Source: Begonia masoniana (taxonomy: Eukaryota > Streptophyta > Magnoliopsida > Cucurbitales > Begoniaceae). From it: DNA of 64,000 bases. The position numbers were made by a program, and so were the translations under genes. The stretch spans positions 49,993,897-50,057,896 of the forward strand of contig CM039505.1 in NCBI GenBank assembly GCA_022432975.1. The letters run 5' to 3'. This document shows, in pieces, positions 23,874 through 33,809 of the stretch; position 1 is the first letter of the stretch, and every line of letters begins with the position of its first letter. The notes below the pieces were generated by a model. That model was not told the origin of the DNA. It ran no database searches and saw only the letters and a list, made by a program, of their open reading frames with translations.

Positions 23874-24546
23874 ACCATACATTCTATGTAAATTCATTTT
23901 CGTATTCTTTCAAACATGATGCATGACCAAACTGAAAACATTCAACATACAGAAACCTACTGTTTTGTGATGTAGGCCCGAAGGCACAAGCATACTTCAC
24001 TTACCTGGATTCCTGAGGAAATGTTTGGTTGCTAACCACTTCGGGTTCTGCTCAAACCTAAAATCATAGACAGTGTATTAGTTAAACTTCATTCTAAACT
24101 ATCTAGGAGTCTAAGAAAATTAGTTTGGAAGCTCAGATCTTCGTGCATTCCCGATTCTGCACTTAACCCGAAACTACACTCATTCGCAACACTCCCAAAA
24201 CACATACATTGCACTCCCTTTGTTATCCAACCGTCTAGTCATAAGGAAAAAATGAAGGAACTCACCTAAGTCGAAGAAATCGCTAGAGAAATTCAAGGGA
24301 GGGCCTCCTAGAGCACTCTGCTAAGATGAGGAGCTGAGAGTCGAAAAGAATTGGAAAACAGTAGAGGCTACAATGCATTAAATCCAAAAACTTATTCCTT
24401 AAATACGTTATCCATTTTAATTTCCAATTACTCTTATGCCCTTGCCTAGTCATCAATTAACCCCACTTTTACTATTGTCATTAAAGTGTGTCATTAATTC
24501 AGAAAGAAATAAGACTTGGTTCTATAGAACCGAGTGTTACATAGAT

Positions 24547-24598
24547 CACCCTAGACACTAACAACAAACAGAATCATAAAACAGCAAAACACGACAAC
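24547..24598. repeat. Repeat unit 2, last fragment
   Basis: CACCCTAGACACTAACAACA and following bases match unit tails at 8121, 30599 and 31924. It ends in CGACAAC, where the next LTR begins at 24599. Confidence 0.8.
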
Positions 24599-27500
24599 TG
24601 TAACACCCGGCATTTTTGCCATGTAATTATTTCCCAAATTATTATGCGGGATTAATTCAATATTAATACAATGTATGTTTTGTTGGAAACCAAAACCAAT
24701 GAGTTCATATTAAATTGGATAGTGAGATGAAAACCAAACAAAAGTGTAACTAAACAAACAAGCTAGTTGGTAATGGATGGAAGGATAAATTGGGAAGAAA
24801 TTAAGGTTGGTGGGAGATAACCAATGGATAATTGCCAGGTGGCAATAACTTGCTGAGAAACCTACCTATTCTCCTTCCTTCTACGTAAACATTCATATAC
24901 ATTTCTCCTTCTCTGTATTCCTCTCTACCTTCTCTCTTCCAGTCGACAAATCAACCATCGAAGTTACTTCGACCTCCTCAGTTCCTTTCTGTTTCTTTGC
25001 TAAGGTGAGCATCTTTTAATGCTAACAAGTTTGGACAAGTTAAATGCGAGTTTTTACCTAAGTTTAGGGTTTTTGTGTTTGTTGAAAACTCGCTGTTTTT
25101 GGATGAAAACACACCAGTTTGTTTTCTAAGAGTTTGAATGAGTTTGAAACAAATTCTTCTAACTTATTTGTTAGCATTTGCAGCATTGTTTATTTCTCTA
25201 CGTGCTTGTTACAGATCTGTGCACTTCCGAGACATTCGAGCATTCTACACTGCAGCAAACAGGTAAGTTCATAACCGTAGGTTGGCCCTTAAGGCCCTAC
25301 ATCACGGAGGTACTAGGTGTTTCAGTTCTGTCGGGTTGTCTCGGGTAGAAACGTTATAGTTTATGTTTCTGAGTTGTCTGTGTTCTTCTTCATAGTATGT
25401 TCTGTTATTCCTATTATCTGCCAGTTTAAGTTCAGTCACCATTCATGCATACACGTTTTCTCTGAAAGACATGCAAAACTGTTTTCTGTACCCTGTTTGA
25501 AATTAAACAAGATAAAATCTGACTGCCTGTAATGTACTGGTTAAGTGCGGGACAGGGACTGGCCCCTCTAGTTTTATCCCTCCCTGGGAATCTGAAAATA
25601 AATTGTCCCTAGCAAGGACCCTCTGGTTTTATCCCTCCCTGGGAGTCTGAAAATCTGCTGTGCCTGATAGTGCACCATCTGTTTGCCAGTTCCCCTATAA
25701 GCCCCACTTATACCCCTCAGCCACTGAAATGTAAAGTTCTGTTCTGTCACCGTATTTCTGAAAACTGCATGCATAGCATTTTGCATCACTGCATTCTGAT
25801 TTTGTCCTTACTGAGTTTTAGACTCATAGATGAACTCTCTGATGTAGGTACTGAACCCAAACCCGAGGACCTTGTTCCTCAAAATGATGATCTAATGTAG
25901 AGGGTGGATCGAGCTCATGGGGTGGTTGCTGCAGCCAGACACATAACTGCTCTGAGGTCTAAGTTTTTGAAAGAGAAAATACTGTCTGTGAATTTTAATT
26001 AGATTCTGATGTTTTGGTTTTAGAAAAACTCTGTAGAAACTGTAATGTAAAGAATCCGTCTTGATGTCTAAAACCTCTATATTTGACAGTTGTATTTATG
26101 TTTTGAAATGTATTGAAATCATTCTGGAATCTGCTGGAAATCTTTTATTAGTTTGTGCATGGATGACTTCTAGTTTTGGAACTATCCATGCAGTCTGTTT
26201 CTTTGAATTCTGTCAATTGCAAAGTATGTTCCATAACCTTGTTTAGAATCGGGTATTGATCACTTTTGTCTTATATGCATCTACCGATTTCGTTTGATAT
26301 ACATCTACCGATTCCGTCTTATATCCATCTACGGTACTGTTCACTTTTGTCTTATATGCATCTACCGATTTCGTTTTATATACATCTACCGATTCCGTCT
26401 TATATCCATCTACGGTACTGTTCACTTTTGTCTTATATGCATCTACCGATTCCGTCTTATATCCATCTACGGTACTGTTCACTTTTGTCTTATATGCATC
26501 TACCGATTCCGTCTTATATCCATCTACCGGTACTGTTCACTTTTGTCTTATATGCATCTACCGATTTCGTTTGATATACATCTACCGATTCCGTCTTATA
26601 TCCATCTACCGGTACTGTTCACTTTTGTCTTATATGCATCTACCGATTCCGTCTTATATCCATCTACCGGTACTGTTCACTTTTGTCTTATATGCATCTA
26701 CCGATTCCGTCTTATATCCATCTACCGGTACTGTTCACTTTTGTCTTATATGCATCTACCGATTCCGTCTTATATCCATCTACCGGTACTGTTCACTTTT
26801 GTCTTATATGCATCTACCGATTTCGTTTGATATACATCTACCGATTCCGTCTTATATCCATCTACGGTACTGTTCACTTTTGTCTTATATGCATCTACCG
26901 ATTCCGTCTTATATCCATCTACGGTACTGTTCACTTTTGTCTTATATGCATCTACCGATTCCGTCTTATATCCATCTACGGTACTGTTCACTTTTGTCTT
27001 ATATGCATCTACCGATTCCGTCTTATATCCATCTACCGGTACTGTTCACTTTTGTCTTATATGCATCTACCGATTCCGTCTTATATCCATCTACGGTACT
27101 GTTCACTTTTGTCTTATATGCATCTACCGATTTCGTTTGATATACATCTACCGATTCCGTCTTATATCCATCTACGGTACTGTTCACTTTTGTCTTATAT
27201 GCATCTACCGATTTCGTTTGATATACATCTACCGATTCCGTCTTATATCCATCTACGGTACTGTTCACTTTTGTCTTATATGCATCTACCGATTCCGTCT
27301 ATATCCATCTACGGTACTGTTCACTTTTGTCTTATATGCATCTACCGATTTCGTTTGATATACATCTACCGATTCCGTCTTATATCCATCTACGGTACTG
27401 TTCACTTTTGTCTTATATGCATCTACCGATTTCGTTTGATATACATCTACCGATTCCGTCTATATCCATCTACGGTACTGTTCACTTTTGTCTTATATGC

Positions 27501-28270
27501 ATCTACCGATTCCGTCTTATATCCATCTACGGTACTGTTCACTTTTGTCTTATATGCATCTACCGATTTCGTTTTATATACATCTACCGATTCCGTCTTA
27601 TATCCATCTACGGTACTGTTCACTTTTGTCTTATATGCATCTACCGATTCCGTCTTATATCCATCTACGGTACTGTTCACTTTTGTCTTATATGCATCTA
27701 CCGATTCCGTCTTATATCCATCTACGGTACTGTTCACTTTTGTCTTATATGCATCTACCGATTCCGTCTTATATCCATCTACGGTACTGTTCACTTTTGT
27801 CTTATATGCATCTACCGATTCCGTCTTATATCCATCTACGGTACTGTTCACTTTTGTCTTATATGCATCTACCGATTTCGTTTTATATACATCTACCGAT
27901 TCCGTCTTATATCCATCTACCGGTACTGTTCACTTTTGTCTTATATGCATCTACCGATTTCGTTTGATATACATCTACCGATTCCGTCTTATATCCATCT
28001 ACCGGTACTGTTCACTTTTGTCTTATATGCATCTACCGATTTCGTTTGATATACATCTACCGATTCCGTCTTATATCCATCTACCGGTACTGTTCACTTT
28101 TGTCTTATATGCATCTACCGATTTCGTTTTATATACATCTACCGATTCCGTCTTATATCCATCTACCGGTACTGTTCACTTTTGTCTTATATGCATCTAC
28201 GATTTCGTTTTATATACATCTACCGATTCCGTCTTATATCCATCTACCGGTACTGTTCACTTTTGTTTTA
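24599..28270 (+). mobile_element. Truncated LTR of the 11297-13918 family with an expanded minisatellite
   Basis: It starts TGTAACACCCGGCATTTTTG and aligns along its length with the solo LTR at 11297, including GTTGGCCCT(T/C)A(A/T)GGCCCTACATCAC and the CCCTCCCTGGGA hairpin blocks. From about 26250 it turns into a 2-kb tandem array and then joins Athila-like sequence at about 28270. The expected TG...CA right end and the second ACAAC were not found, so the right side has been lost. Confidence 0.75.
26257..28270 (+). repeat. Minisatellite with short (57-58 bp) and long (about 81 bp) units, about 29 copies
   Basis: Each unit contains ACTTTTGTCTTATATGCATC, CATCTACCGATTCCGTC, TTATATCCATCTACGG and TACTGTTC. 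Long units carry an extra 24-bp segment with ATACATCTACCGAT. About 14 long units are mixed with about 15 short ones. Some copies read CTACCGGTACTG and others CTACGGTACTG, and these variants come in blocks, a sign of block duplication. Repetitive frames up to 536 codons run through it and are not genes. Confidence 0.93.
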
Positions 28271-28450
28271 TGGTGTTTAACTTGGTGTTTTAGTATGGAT
28301 CTATTTCAAGCTGAGACAAAATACCAAAAATCTTGATTAAGATTGTTTTACCATTGTTATATTTTGTTGAGCAGATTTTAAATTGAGATTATATATTTGT
28401 AACTGTGTTTTGTTCGCTTGAGGACAAGCTTTCATTCAAGTTTGGGGTTG
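28271..28450 (+). other. 3' internal end and polypurine tract of Athila-like element 2
   Basis: GCTTGAGGACAAGCTTTCAT leads to CAAGTTTGGGGTTG directly before the LTR start, matching the reverse complement of 10645-10685. Only the last 150-180 bp of the internal region remain; the rest was lost at the junction near 28270. Confidence 0.75.
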
Positions 28451-30028
28451 TGATAAGTGTGTATTTTACACACTTATTTATACTCTTTTTATACTTGATT
28501 TGATAAATTTTTCTCAAGTGATAGAAGGAATTTGATAAATTTCGTGGAAAGTGTGCAGAAATTGTAATTATAACAGGAGGTGGAAAAGAGATAAAAGTCA
28601 CGGAGAAATAGTGAAGTTGGAGAAACCAAGCAATCGATCTCCATAGACATGCAGCGATCGATCTCCATTCAAATAAAAGAGCCAGAGATCGATCGCTACC
28701 ACAACACCCGTATTCAAATAAAGGAGAACCTGCGACTGATCTCTGTGCATGCCTGTGAACAACCGCGATCGATTTCTGTCCAATCCAATAAACAGCCCGC
28801 GATCGATCTCTGAAGAAATGCAGAGATCGGTCGCCACATATTTGAAGGAAGCAGCGATCGATCTCTATGAAATGAAGAGATCGATCGCTATATATTTGCA
28901 GGAGAAGAGCAGCGATCACTTGCCATACAAAGTCAGCGATCGGTTGCCATACATTAAAGAAGATGCAGCGATCGATTTCCATAACCTAGCAGCGATCAAT
29001 CGCTTATCATCTACAATTTTGGAAAGATTTTTGACTTCTAATCTGCACCGTTAAACCAAAGCAGCAGTGAATCTTAACCATTGATCTTGAAAAGGAAGAT
29101 TGAATTAAACCTAATGCATACGGCTTCTCTATATTAATTCACGCAGTCGGCAGAGAGGGCATTGGAGATTTAGAGATTCTAACTTCGGCGACAGTGAGAG
29201 CAGCAGCTATTTGGAGGTGATTCAGCCGCGGAGAATTTTCAGCATAGTTTTCTTTTATTTTCTTTAATCATAAAAACCATGCACTTCTTTTTATTTATTG
29301 TTTATTTTTCTTTTATCATGAACTAAACTTCTCGTTCTAGGGTTTCGACGTAACTTTACTATGATTATTTATTTTTCTTAATTCAGGTTCTTAATTTTCT
29401 GTTCATGTTCTGTGTTGAGTAATTTATTCTGAACGTAATACTTAGATTTGCTTGATCACCAAAACTAAGTACTTTAGGGTTAATTCGGGATGCGAGAGCG
29501 GAGAATTTAACCGTGCACTGAATAAATTGCTTTAAAAAGGATCCTAGGCTAGAGATAGTTAGGGCGTTTGAGTGGTAATATAATTTCTTGTTCTTAATGT
29601 ATTCAATTAATTCTCAGGATTAGAGACCGAGAGGTGATAATTCGTTAATTGAATAAGTTTGTCTTTGCTCGAGAGAGATTGATGAATATTTTTGTGAAAT
29701 TGCCATCAACACGAAGGAATAAGATTTAGTTACTTGAATTAGGTTTAATAAATAAGATTAGCTAAGTGAAATCGGAACCCTGGATTTTCTCATCATATAA
29801 TCTTACTCTTTTAAATTTAAATCTTTTATTTAAATTGTTGTTTGATTTTTATTTGAATTATTTTAGTTTAAAATCCAAAAACCACTTATTATTTCTTTTC
29901 AAATTAAACTGAAAATTAGATATTTAATATTTAATAAAATTATTCCTCGTGGGATCGACACTCGTACTTATACACACTTTATTACTTTTGCGACACGTGC
30001 ACTTGCGTATCACGATTTTTTCGCAACA
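28451..30028 (+). repeat. LTR of Athila-like element 2
   Basis: It begins TGATAAGTGTGTATTTTACA and ends TTTTTTCGCAACA, as the LTRs of element 1 do in minus orientation. The middle differs strongly: 28620-29000 holds about a dozen GCGATCGATC-type words. It is followed by AGTTTTTG, which matches the first internal bases after a 5' LTR in element 1, then by an inverted scrap of the LTR end (ATACACACTTATCA, 30037-30050). The 3' boundary is therefore rearranged. Confidence 0.78.
28620..29000 (+). repeat. Cluster of GCGATCGATC palindromic words in the LTR
   Basis: Near-copies of GCGATCGATC recur about every 20-45 bp (for example 28649, 28685, 28764, 28797, 28853, 28877, 28968), on either strand because the word is palindromic. 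The spacers between them are mostly unrelated, so this is not a simple tandem array. Element 1 LTRs have only two weak matches near 10338-10375. Confidence 0.7.
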
Positions 30029-30050
30029 AGTTTTTGATACACACTTATCA

Positions 30051-31140
30051 TTGTCCTCTGTACATTTGTAGTCCACACACTATTTTTTTAGCTCACGAGG
30101 GAGAAGGTGAGAAAATCTTGATGGATTCTTTTTCTTAGGCTATTTCTTATACAGGATTGGGCAAGCCTTCTGTGATTTTCATTGATGAAATCGATTTCCT
30201 TTGTCCACTTCCAGATTCAAGGTTTTTAACATCGACTATTAAATTAGTTATTAGTTATCTTTAGTATTTTTATGGCTTTGTTTATTTTCTTATTATGGAC
30301 TGTCGTGCCCCACATCTGTGTAGTTGTCCATACTTTTAGGTTGTTTCTATTGCAGAAGTTCAAATAAGTTATATTTTTTGTTTTCTTTTTCTAATTTGTG
30401 GTTCTTCTTTTTAGTGTTAGTCGACCATGGAAAATTGATCTTACCATGCGAAGGTAAGCCAAAAACAATAAAAACTAGAAAATACTATCGGGTTAGAAAC
30501 AATAAATTAAAACGAAAAACACTCGAACAAAAATAGCAAATGATGTAGATTCATGATACCATAACATGTTGTAAAAAATAAACAAAACACAACTAGATCA
30601 CCATAGACACTAACAACAAACAGAATCATAAAAAAGCAAAACACGACAACAGTTGAGCAATCCATTTAGCCTTTGTTTTCTCAACTTGTTCAATCTATAA
30701 AATGCTAGTAAATGATGCTATTATTTGCTGTAAAGTTGATTATTCAACGGATACAAAACAGCAACAATAACAAAATGATTTATAATATCAAAAATGGTAT
30801 ATAAAAATAGTTTCTCGGATAACACCGGAACAGATTATTAACCCACTTCAACAAATAAAATAAAATAGCAAGTATTAATCAAGTTATAAGATGCTACTTT
30901 TCGGGTTCAAGCCCAGGTTAAACAGTAGCAGTAGCAGATTTCAGGTTTTTAACTCAGGTTTCTACTCTCTTCTTTTTAAAGAAGTCTTAACACAAAAAAC
31001 CCTTGAGAAAAACCAAAATAAAAAATAAAAATAAAAAAACACCCCACAGGTACGTACCTTAGCCAAAAGGCCGAGAGAGTTATGAACCGCTAAGTCCAAT
31101 CACCTACTATTTTAAGCCAATTACCATGCTTCCTCTTTTT
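30051..31140. repeat. Repeat unit 3: plus-strand AAA exon arm and tail, left arm lost
   Basis: The unit starts inside the central spacer (TTGTCCTCTGTACATTTG), so its minus-strand arm is missing. The AAA exon is at about 30091-30215 with a T-run/TAG acceptor-like border and a Walker B block VIFIDEID. The exon frame carries a stop (TAG near 30136). The tail ends in the U2-like sequence at 31057-31083 and a short promoter-like stretch. Confidence 0.82.
31057..31083 (-). pseudogene. U2 snRNA 5'-end-like sequence in unit 3
   Basis: The minus strand reads CTCTCTCGGCCTTTTGGCTA followed by AG. About 24-25 of the first 27-28 nt agree with the plant U2 snRNA 5' end as I remember it; the core CTCGGCCTTTTGGCTAAG is exact. 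Homology stops there (GTACGTACC follows), so this is a truncated U2 copy at most. Confidence 0.55.
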
Positions 31141-31234
31141 TTGTCCATAATAAGAAAATAAACAAAGTCATAAAAATTCTAAAGATAACTAATAACTAAT
31201 TTAACAGTCGATGTTAAAAACCTGGAATCTGGAA

Positions 31235-31355
31235 GTGGACAAAGAAAATCGATTTCATCAATGAAAATCACAGAAGTCTTGCCCAATCCTGTATAAGAAA
31301 CAACCTCAGAAAAAACATCCATCAAGATTTTCACACCTTCCCCCGCGTGAAAGAT
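31235..31355 (-). pseudogene. CDC48B-like AAA-ATPase exon fragment, copy 4a
   Basis: Minus-strand copy of the captured exon in the left arm of unit 4. The Walker B region is recognisable from its complement (ATCGATTTCATCAATGAAAA at 31247). It is one exon only, flanked by intron-like sequence, and not a functional gene. Confidence 0.6.
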
Positions 31356-31404
31356 GAAATAAATTGTCTACTATACATTTGCAGTCCACACGCTGTTTTT
31401 TTAG

Positions 31405-31530
31405 CTCACGCGGGAGAAGCTGAGAAAATTTTAATGAATGCTTTTTTAGAGGCTGTTTCTTATACAGGATTGGGCAAGCCTTCTGTGATTTGCATTGATG
31501 AAATCGATTTCCTTTGTCCACTTCTAGATT
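31405..31530 (+). pseudogene. CDC48B-like AAA-ATPase exon fragment, copy 4b
   Basis: The clearest copy. It reads AHAGEAEKILMNAF, then GLGKPSVICIDEIDFLCP, after a T-run/TTTAG acceptor-like border. AHAGE(S)EKIL is diagnostic of the first AAA module of plant CDC48B. Walker B has one change (I-C-I-D-E). The downstream border (CTAGATTCAAG then CTTTTTT) sits where an intron donor would be expected and has lost a clean GT. Confidence 0.65.
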
Positions 31531-32364
31531 CAAGCTTTTTTACATCGACTATTAAATTAGTTATTAGTTATCTTTAGAATTTTTATGGCATTGTTTATTT
31601 TCTTATTACGGACTGTCGTGCCCCACACTTGTGTAGTTGTCCATACTTTTAGGTTGTTTATTTTGCAAAAGTTTAAATAAAGTTCAAATAAGTTATATTT
31701 TTTGTTTTCTTTTTCTAATTTGTGGTTCTTCTTTTTAGTGTTAGTCAACCATGGAAAATTGATCTTACCATGCGAAGGTAAGCCAAAAACAATAAAAACC
31801 AGAAAATACTATCGGTTTAGAAACAATAAATTAAAAATGAAAAACACTTGAACAAAAATAGCAAATGATGTAGATTCATGATACCATAACATGCTGTAAA
31901 AAATAAACAAAACACAGCTAGATCACCCTAGACACTAACAACAAACAGAATCATAAAACAGCAAAACACGACAACAGTTGAGCAATCCATTTAGCCTTTG
32001 TTTTCTCAACTTGTTCAATCTGTAAAATGCTAGTAAATGTGCTATTATTTGCTGTAAAGTTGATTATTCAACAGATACAAAACAGCAACAATAACAGAAT
32101 GATTTATAGCAGTAAAAATGGTATATAAAAACAGTTTCTCGGCTAATACCGGAACAGATTATTAACTCACTTCAACAAATAAAATAAAACAGCAAGTATT
32201 AATCAAGTTGTAAGATGCTACTTTTCGGGTTCAAGCCCAGGTTAAACAGTAGCAGTAGCAGATTTCAGGTTTTTAACTCAGGTTTCTACTCTCTTCTTTT
32301 TAAAGAAGCCTTAACATAAAAAACTCTTAAGAAAAACCGAAATAAAAAAACCCTACAGGTACGT

Positions 32365-32392
32365 ACCTTAGCCAAAAGGCCGAGAGAGTTAT
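32365..32392 (-). pseudogene. U2 snRNA 5'-end-like sequence in unit 4
   Basis: Same match as in unit 3: ATAACTCTCTCGGCCTTTTG then GCTAAGGT on the minus strand, starting at 32392. U2 snRNA normally continues with a conserved branch-site-recognition region; that is absent here, so no functional U2 can be made. Confidence 0.55.
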
Positions 32393-32414
32393 GAACCGCT
32401 AAGTCCAATCACTT

Positions 32415-32470
32415 GCTATTATAAGCCAATTACTCTGCTTCCTCTTTTTTAAGCTTTCCGATGTGAAAAT
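32415..32470 (-). promoter_or_regulatory. Possible plant snRNA promoter (TATA and USE-like) upstream of the U2-like end
   Basis: On the minus strand a TTATAAT word (about 32418-32425) lies roughly 28-32 bp upstream of the U2-like first base. A CACATCG word (complement at 32459-32465) lies about 35 bp further up. Plant Pol II snRNA genes have a TATA box near -30 and an upstream element RTCCCACATCG about 33-34 bp above it. Here only about 8 of 11 bases of that element agree. The spacing fits, but activity is unproven. Confidence 0.4.
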
Positions 32471-32943
32471 TTATGTTTCGTTCCGTCAGGGACGCTATTT
32501 CGGAGAGAAAGCAAGGTCACCCTCGTTTATGGTGGGTGATAACTTCATTAAATTAGACGGGCTTTCCAGTGAAGAACAGAAGTATTCAGAATCTGTATTA
32601 CCTAGAACATAGAACAGAACAAAAACCAGAGGAAGAGAAGAAGATAACCAAGAAAAGGAAAGCTCTCAAAGTTGCAGTAGAAAAGATAAAGATAGTCGAT
32701 ATAGCCTTGGGAGACACAAGGGTTACTGCATTGGAGACGAAAACACTTGGAATTGTTGTCGTCTAGATTCTGAAAACTCTTGCAGCTGTTCTGATCATTG
32801 GCAGAGCTTGGACTGCTTCCAAGAAGATGAACATCCGAAAAATTAAACTGAATACAAAAGAAGGCGAATCCGACCAGGAGAAACGACAGACTCAACAAAA
32901 GAACGAAACCCTTCTGATCGAAGATAGAAATTGAGAAACCCAT
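32470..32943 (-). pseudogene. CCX: Cation/calcium exchanger (CCX) gene, 5' fragment
   Basis: From an ATG at 32943 the minus strand encodes a hydrophobic N-terminal segment, then a Cys-rich loop (CFRLQCSNPC, DYLYLFYCNF) and a membrane segment (FLGYLLLFLWFLF). After a frameshift near 32590 it reads YVLGNT, SEYFCSSLES and LMKLSPTI, and after another shift VTLLSL. These blocks, in this order, belong to the N-terminus of plant CCX proteins, membrane K+/Na+/Ca2+ exchangers of the CaCA superfamily. About 150 of roughly 550-650 residues remain, and the rest is replaced by repeat unit 4 near 32470. A chromovirus inserted four bases upstream of the ATG has also cut it from its promoter. It is a dead gene relic; the family call is from remembered motifs. 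Confidence 0.75.
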
Positions 32944-32947
32944 CTGA

Positions 32948-33809
32948 TGCAAACCTAAGATATTAGAGATCTTAGACCCAACACGCAATGCGGAATTCAA
33001 AGGGAATGATGCCTTTATTGATTTGAAAGAAAAAGAAGAAGGAACTTATCGATAGCGATGGAATAGAAGTTATCAGAAAAGTAGCTAAACCCGAACCAAA
33101 CTCGTTGGTTGAACCTAAGCTATCAAGTTCGATCTTTTCAAAAATACACTTGAAGAAGATCAAGTTCTAATCCAAGAACTTAAGAAGAGAGTTATAAGGA
33201 TCTCACCTCAAAGCAAAGCTTCATAAAAATCAATTCATTCCAAAGTCCCTAAAATCTATTACAAGCCTCCCTTAAATAGGCAAAGGGATAAATCTAATAA
33301 AGTAATAACATAATTAGAAATAATCAAAATATCCTAATTAGACAATATAAAAGTTTCTAAAAACAAGAAAAAGAAAAATTGTGATTTGGAAAGTGGTGCA
33401 AGTGGATGGTGGCCGCGGAAATTAGGTTTAAGTAGCGTGAGTCCCAAATTTAATTCAACTTGTGAGCCTAGCCCAATGGTGTTTCACTTGTAAGAACTTT
33501 GAAGTTAAAAACTCTTGGGCTAGAGTAGTGCCATATTGGGTGACAATGTGAGAAGTCTTTATTTTTTAGACATCTCTTATGTTCTGGGCTTCTTTTCCAA
33601 TCTTTGCTTCTAGGTCAACACTGAGTAATATTATGGCCCGTTGCACATCTTGCGATGATTCCTTTTCTTGGATGTCTTTGATTAAAATTTGTAGTCTTTT
33701 GTTTATTTTCTTTAATCTTGATCTCGACATTGGTCCTCCTATGTTCATCAATGGATCTTGGCTCCCTATTGCTTCTTGATTGTCCTTGGTTGCTCATTTG
33801 ACTATATCA
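32948..33809 (-). repeat. Left LTR of the chromovirus (3' LTR in element orientation)
   Basis: It begins TGCAAACCTAAGATATTAG and ends ACTATATCA on the plus strand (862 bp). It is clearly related to 39681-40564, with several indels, so the insertion is not recent. It contains a coding-like stretch on the minus strand (GPMSRSRLKKINKRLQ). Confidence 0.88.

Larger units (their letters stand above)
20082..24541 (-). mobile_element. Solo LTR (outer), about 2.27 kb, split by an inner solo LTR
   Basis: It starts TGTAACGCCCCGAG and ends ACCGAGTGTTACA, flanked by TAGAT (20077-20081 and 24542-24546). Taking out the inner element and one ACCAT leaves two parts (20082-21690, 23879-24541). Together they read as the reverse complement of the inner LTR family: for example, the spacer word GATGTAGGCCCGAAGGCAC at 23973 mirrors 22246. 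No internal coding domain is present. It carries a block of CATCCACCGGT-type repeats (20410-20800). Confidence 0.85.
31141..32480. repeat. Repeat unit 4: inverted AAA exons, tail, U2-like end
   Basis: The left arm is 31141 to about 31370 and the matching right arm about 31390-31610. The right arm then continues unpaired to 31790, followed by the tail to 32392 and an upstream-promoter-like region to about 32470. This is the most complete right end of the four units. It abuts the CCX gene relic. Confidence 0.82.

Noticed and set aside
26294..28336. Repetitive open frames up to 536 codons
   Set aside because: Minisatellite units translated in several frames and on both strands at once. No start context, composition or family supports a gene.
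30898..30912. tRNA-like B box (GGGTTCAAGCCC), possible SINE
   Set aside because: No A box at the right distance, no tail or target duplication. The word is one of the fixed landmarks in the repeat-unit tails.
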